Below are positions 63,308 to 64,000 of a stretch of DNA of 64,000 bases, one piece after another. The position numbers and the translations under genes are program-made. Under the pieces are notes generated by a model. It worked only from the letters and a program-made list of their open reading frames with translations, was not told the origin of the DNA and did not search any database. The stretch's first letter is position 1. The number at the start of each line of letters is the position of its first letter. The stretch lies in NCBI RefSeq assembly GCF_003119195.2, contig NZ_CP022253.1:2923001-2987000 (forward strand), in the 5' to 3' direction. Source of the DNA: Azospirillum baldaniorum. GTDB lineage: Bacteria > Pseudomonadota > Alphaproteobacteria > Azospirillales > Azospirillaceae.

Positions 63308-64000
63308 ATGACGACGGCGCCAACATCGACCGAGTCTCCGGACGGCTGGCTGGAAACGGTCGTCGTCCCGCGCACCAGCGACATCGGCGGATTCGAGGTG
63401 CGGCGCGCCCTGCCCTCCGTCCGCAAGCGGATGGTCGGGCCGTTCGTCTTCCTCGACCAGATGGGGCCGGCGATCCTCAAGGCCGGGGCGGGCATCGACG
63501 TCCGCCCCCACCCGCACATCGGGCTGGCCACCGTCACCTACCTGTTCGACGGCGAGATCCTGCACCGCGACAGCCTGGGCACCGTCCTGCCGATCCGTCC
63601 GGGGGCGGTTAACTGGATGACCGCCGGGCGCGGCATCGCCCATTCCGAACGCTCCGCCACCGACGAGCGCGGGCGCGACCGGCTGCTGTCGGGCATCCAG
63701 TCCTGGGTCGCCCTGCCCAAGACCCATGAGGAGACCGACCCCGCCTTCGTCCATCTCGGCGCCGACGAGCTGCCGGTGGTCGAGGGCGAGGGCAAGCGGC
63801 TGCGCGTCGTCGCCGGCGAGGCGTACGGTGTACGTTCGCCCATGAACACGCTGTGGGACACGCTGTACGTCGATGCGTCGCTGGACGCCGGCGCCCGCCT
63901 GCCCATCGACCGCGAGACGGAGGAGCGGGCGCTCTACATCGCCGACGGCACCGTCACGATCCACGGCGACCGCTTCGAGTCCGGGCGGCTGCTGGTGCTG
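63308..64000 (+). CDS. Pirin-family protein (3' end beyond window)
   Basis: The first 231 residues of a pirin. Ligand residues His68 and His70 in RPHPHIGLATVTY, His112 and Glu114 in GIAHSERS, all intact. RPGAVNWMTAGRGIAHSE is the family signature. Second cupin begins near LWDTLYVDASL. ATG 63308 follows GGGAG. No stop before the window edge, so the gene is cut only by the boundary. It differs clearly from the pirin at 44835. Confidence 0.92.
   Translation, partial: MTTAPTSTESPDGWLETVVVPRTSDIGGFEVRRALPSVRKRMVGPFVFLDQMGPAILKAGAGIDVRPHPHIGLATVTYLFDGEILHRDSLGTVLPIRPGAVNWMTAGRGIAHSERSATDERGRDRLLSGIQSWVALPKTHEETDPAFVHLGADELPVVEGEGKRLRVVAGEAYGVRSPMNTLWDTLYVDASLDAGARLPIDRETEERALYIADGTVTIHGDRFESGRLLVL

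Overview
The window is high-GC, densely coded DNA that looks like the chromosome of an Azospirillum-type alphaproteobacterium (Rhodospirillales). The assignment rests on several gene arrangements: rpmH-rnpA-yidD-yidC-engB followed by argB, aroA-cmk-rpsA with ihfB-lapA and pyrF-trpF nearby, aroK-aroB diverging from an operon ending in xerD, a CobS/CobT aerobic cobaltochelatase pair, a TIGR02300-type zinc-ribbon/acidic-tail protein, and GC-rich inverted repeats between genes. There is no transposase, prophage or CRISPR array, and no gene-free stretch longer than 300 bases.

Region 1 (1-17880) is an exopolysaccharide/capsule cluster. It holds a Wzx-type flippase, a nucleotide-sugar dehydrogenase, an SDR epimerase, GDP-L-fucose synthase, three GT4 and two GT2 glycosyltransferases, a Wzy-like polymerase, an AlgX/AlgJ-like SGNH protein with apparently degenerate catalytic motifs, and, on the other strand, an exported beta-helix protein, a COQ7-like diiron protein and an asparagine-synthetase-like protein. 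The genes fit a Wzx/Wzy-made polymer containing fucose and uronic acid. The priming transferase, GDP-mannose dehydratase and export proteins are not in the window.

Region 2 (18040-25589) carries ribosome, RNase P and membrane-insertion genes (rpmH, rnpA, yidD, yidC, engB), a cation/proton antiporter, argB and a CorA-type transporter. Region 3 (25611-33926) is mostly minus strand: small membrane proteins, a MAPEG protein, accA, a DMT transporter, a DUF29 protein, malate synthase, xerD and a conserved hypothetical pair. Region 4 (34191-42921) has aroK-aroB, CBS and DUF2889 proteins, a ribbon-helix-helix regulator, bolA, a J-domain protein and cobS-cobT, with a VapBC-like toxin-antitoxin pair between cobS and cobT.

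Region 5 (42949-49317) contains an IalB-like protein, a ferric-iron binding protein and its two-domain permease (each with a Fur-box-like site upstream and with a pirin gene between them), upp, and a zinc-sensor (CZB) diguanylate cyclase. Region 6 (49502-61948) is the trpF/pyrF to aroA segment, holding an ornithine-cyclodeaminase-like/FAD-oxidoreductase pair, lapA, ihfB, rpsA, cmk, aroA and ggt. Region 7 (62155-64000) has the TIGR02300 protein, tRNA-Ala(GGC), a small Cys-rich-tail protein and a pirin cut by the window end.

No wholly new system is proved. The best candidates for a second look are the COQ7-like plus beta-helix pair inside the polysaccharide cluster, the degenerate AlgX-like protein, the toxin-antitoxin module inside cobS-cobT, and the split Fur-controlled iron transporter without an ATPase.
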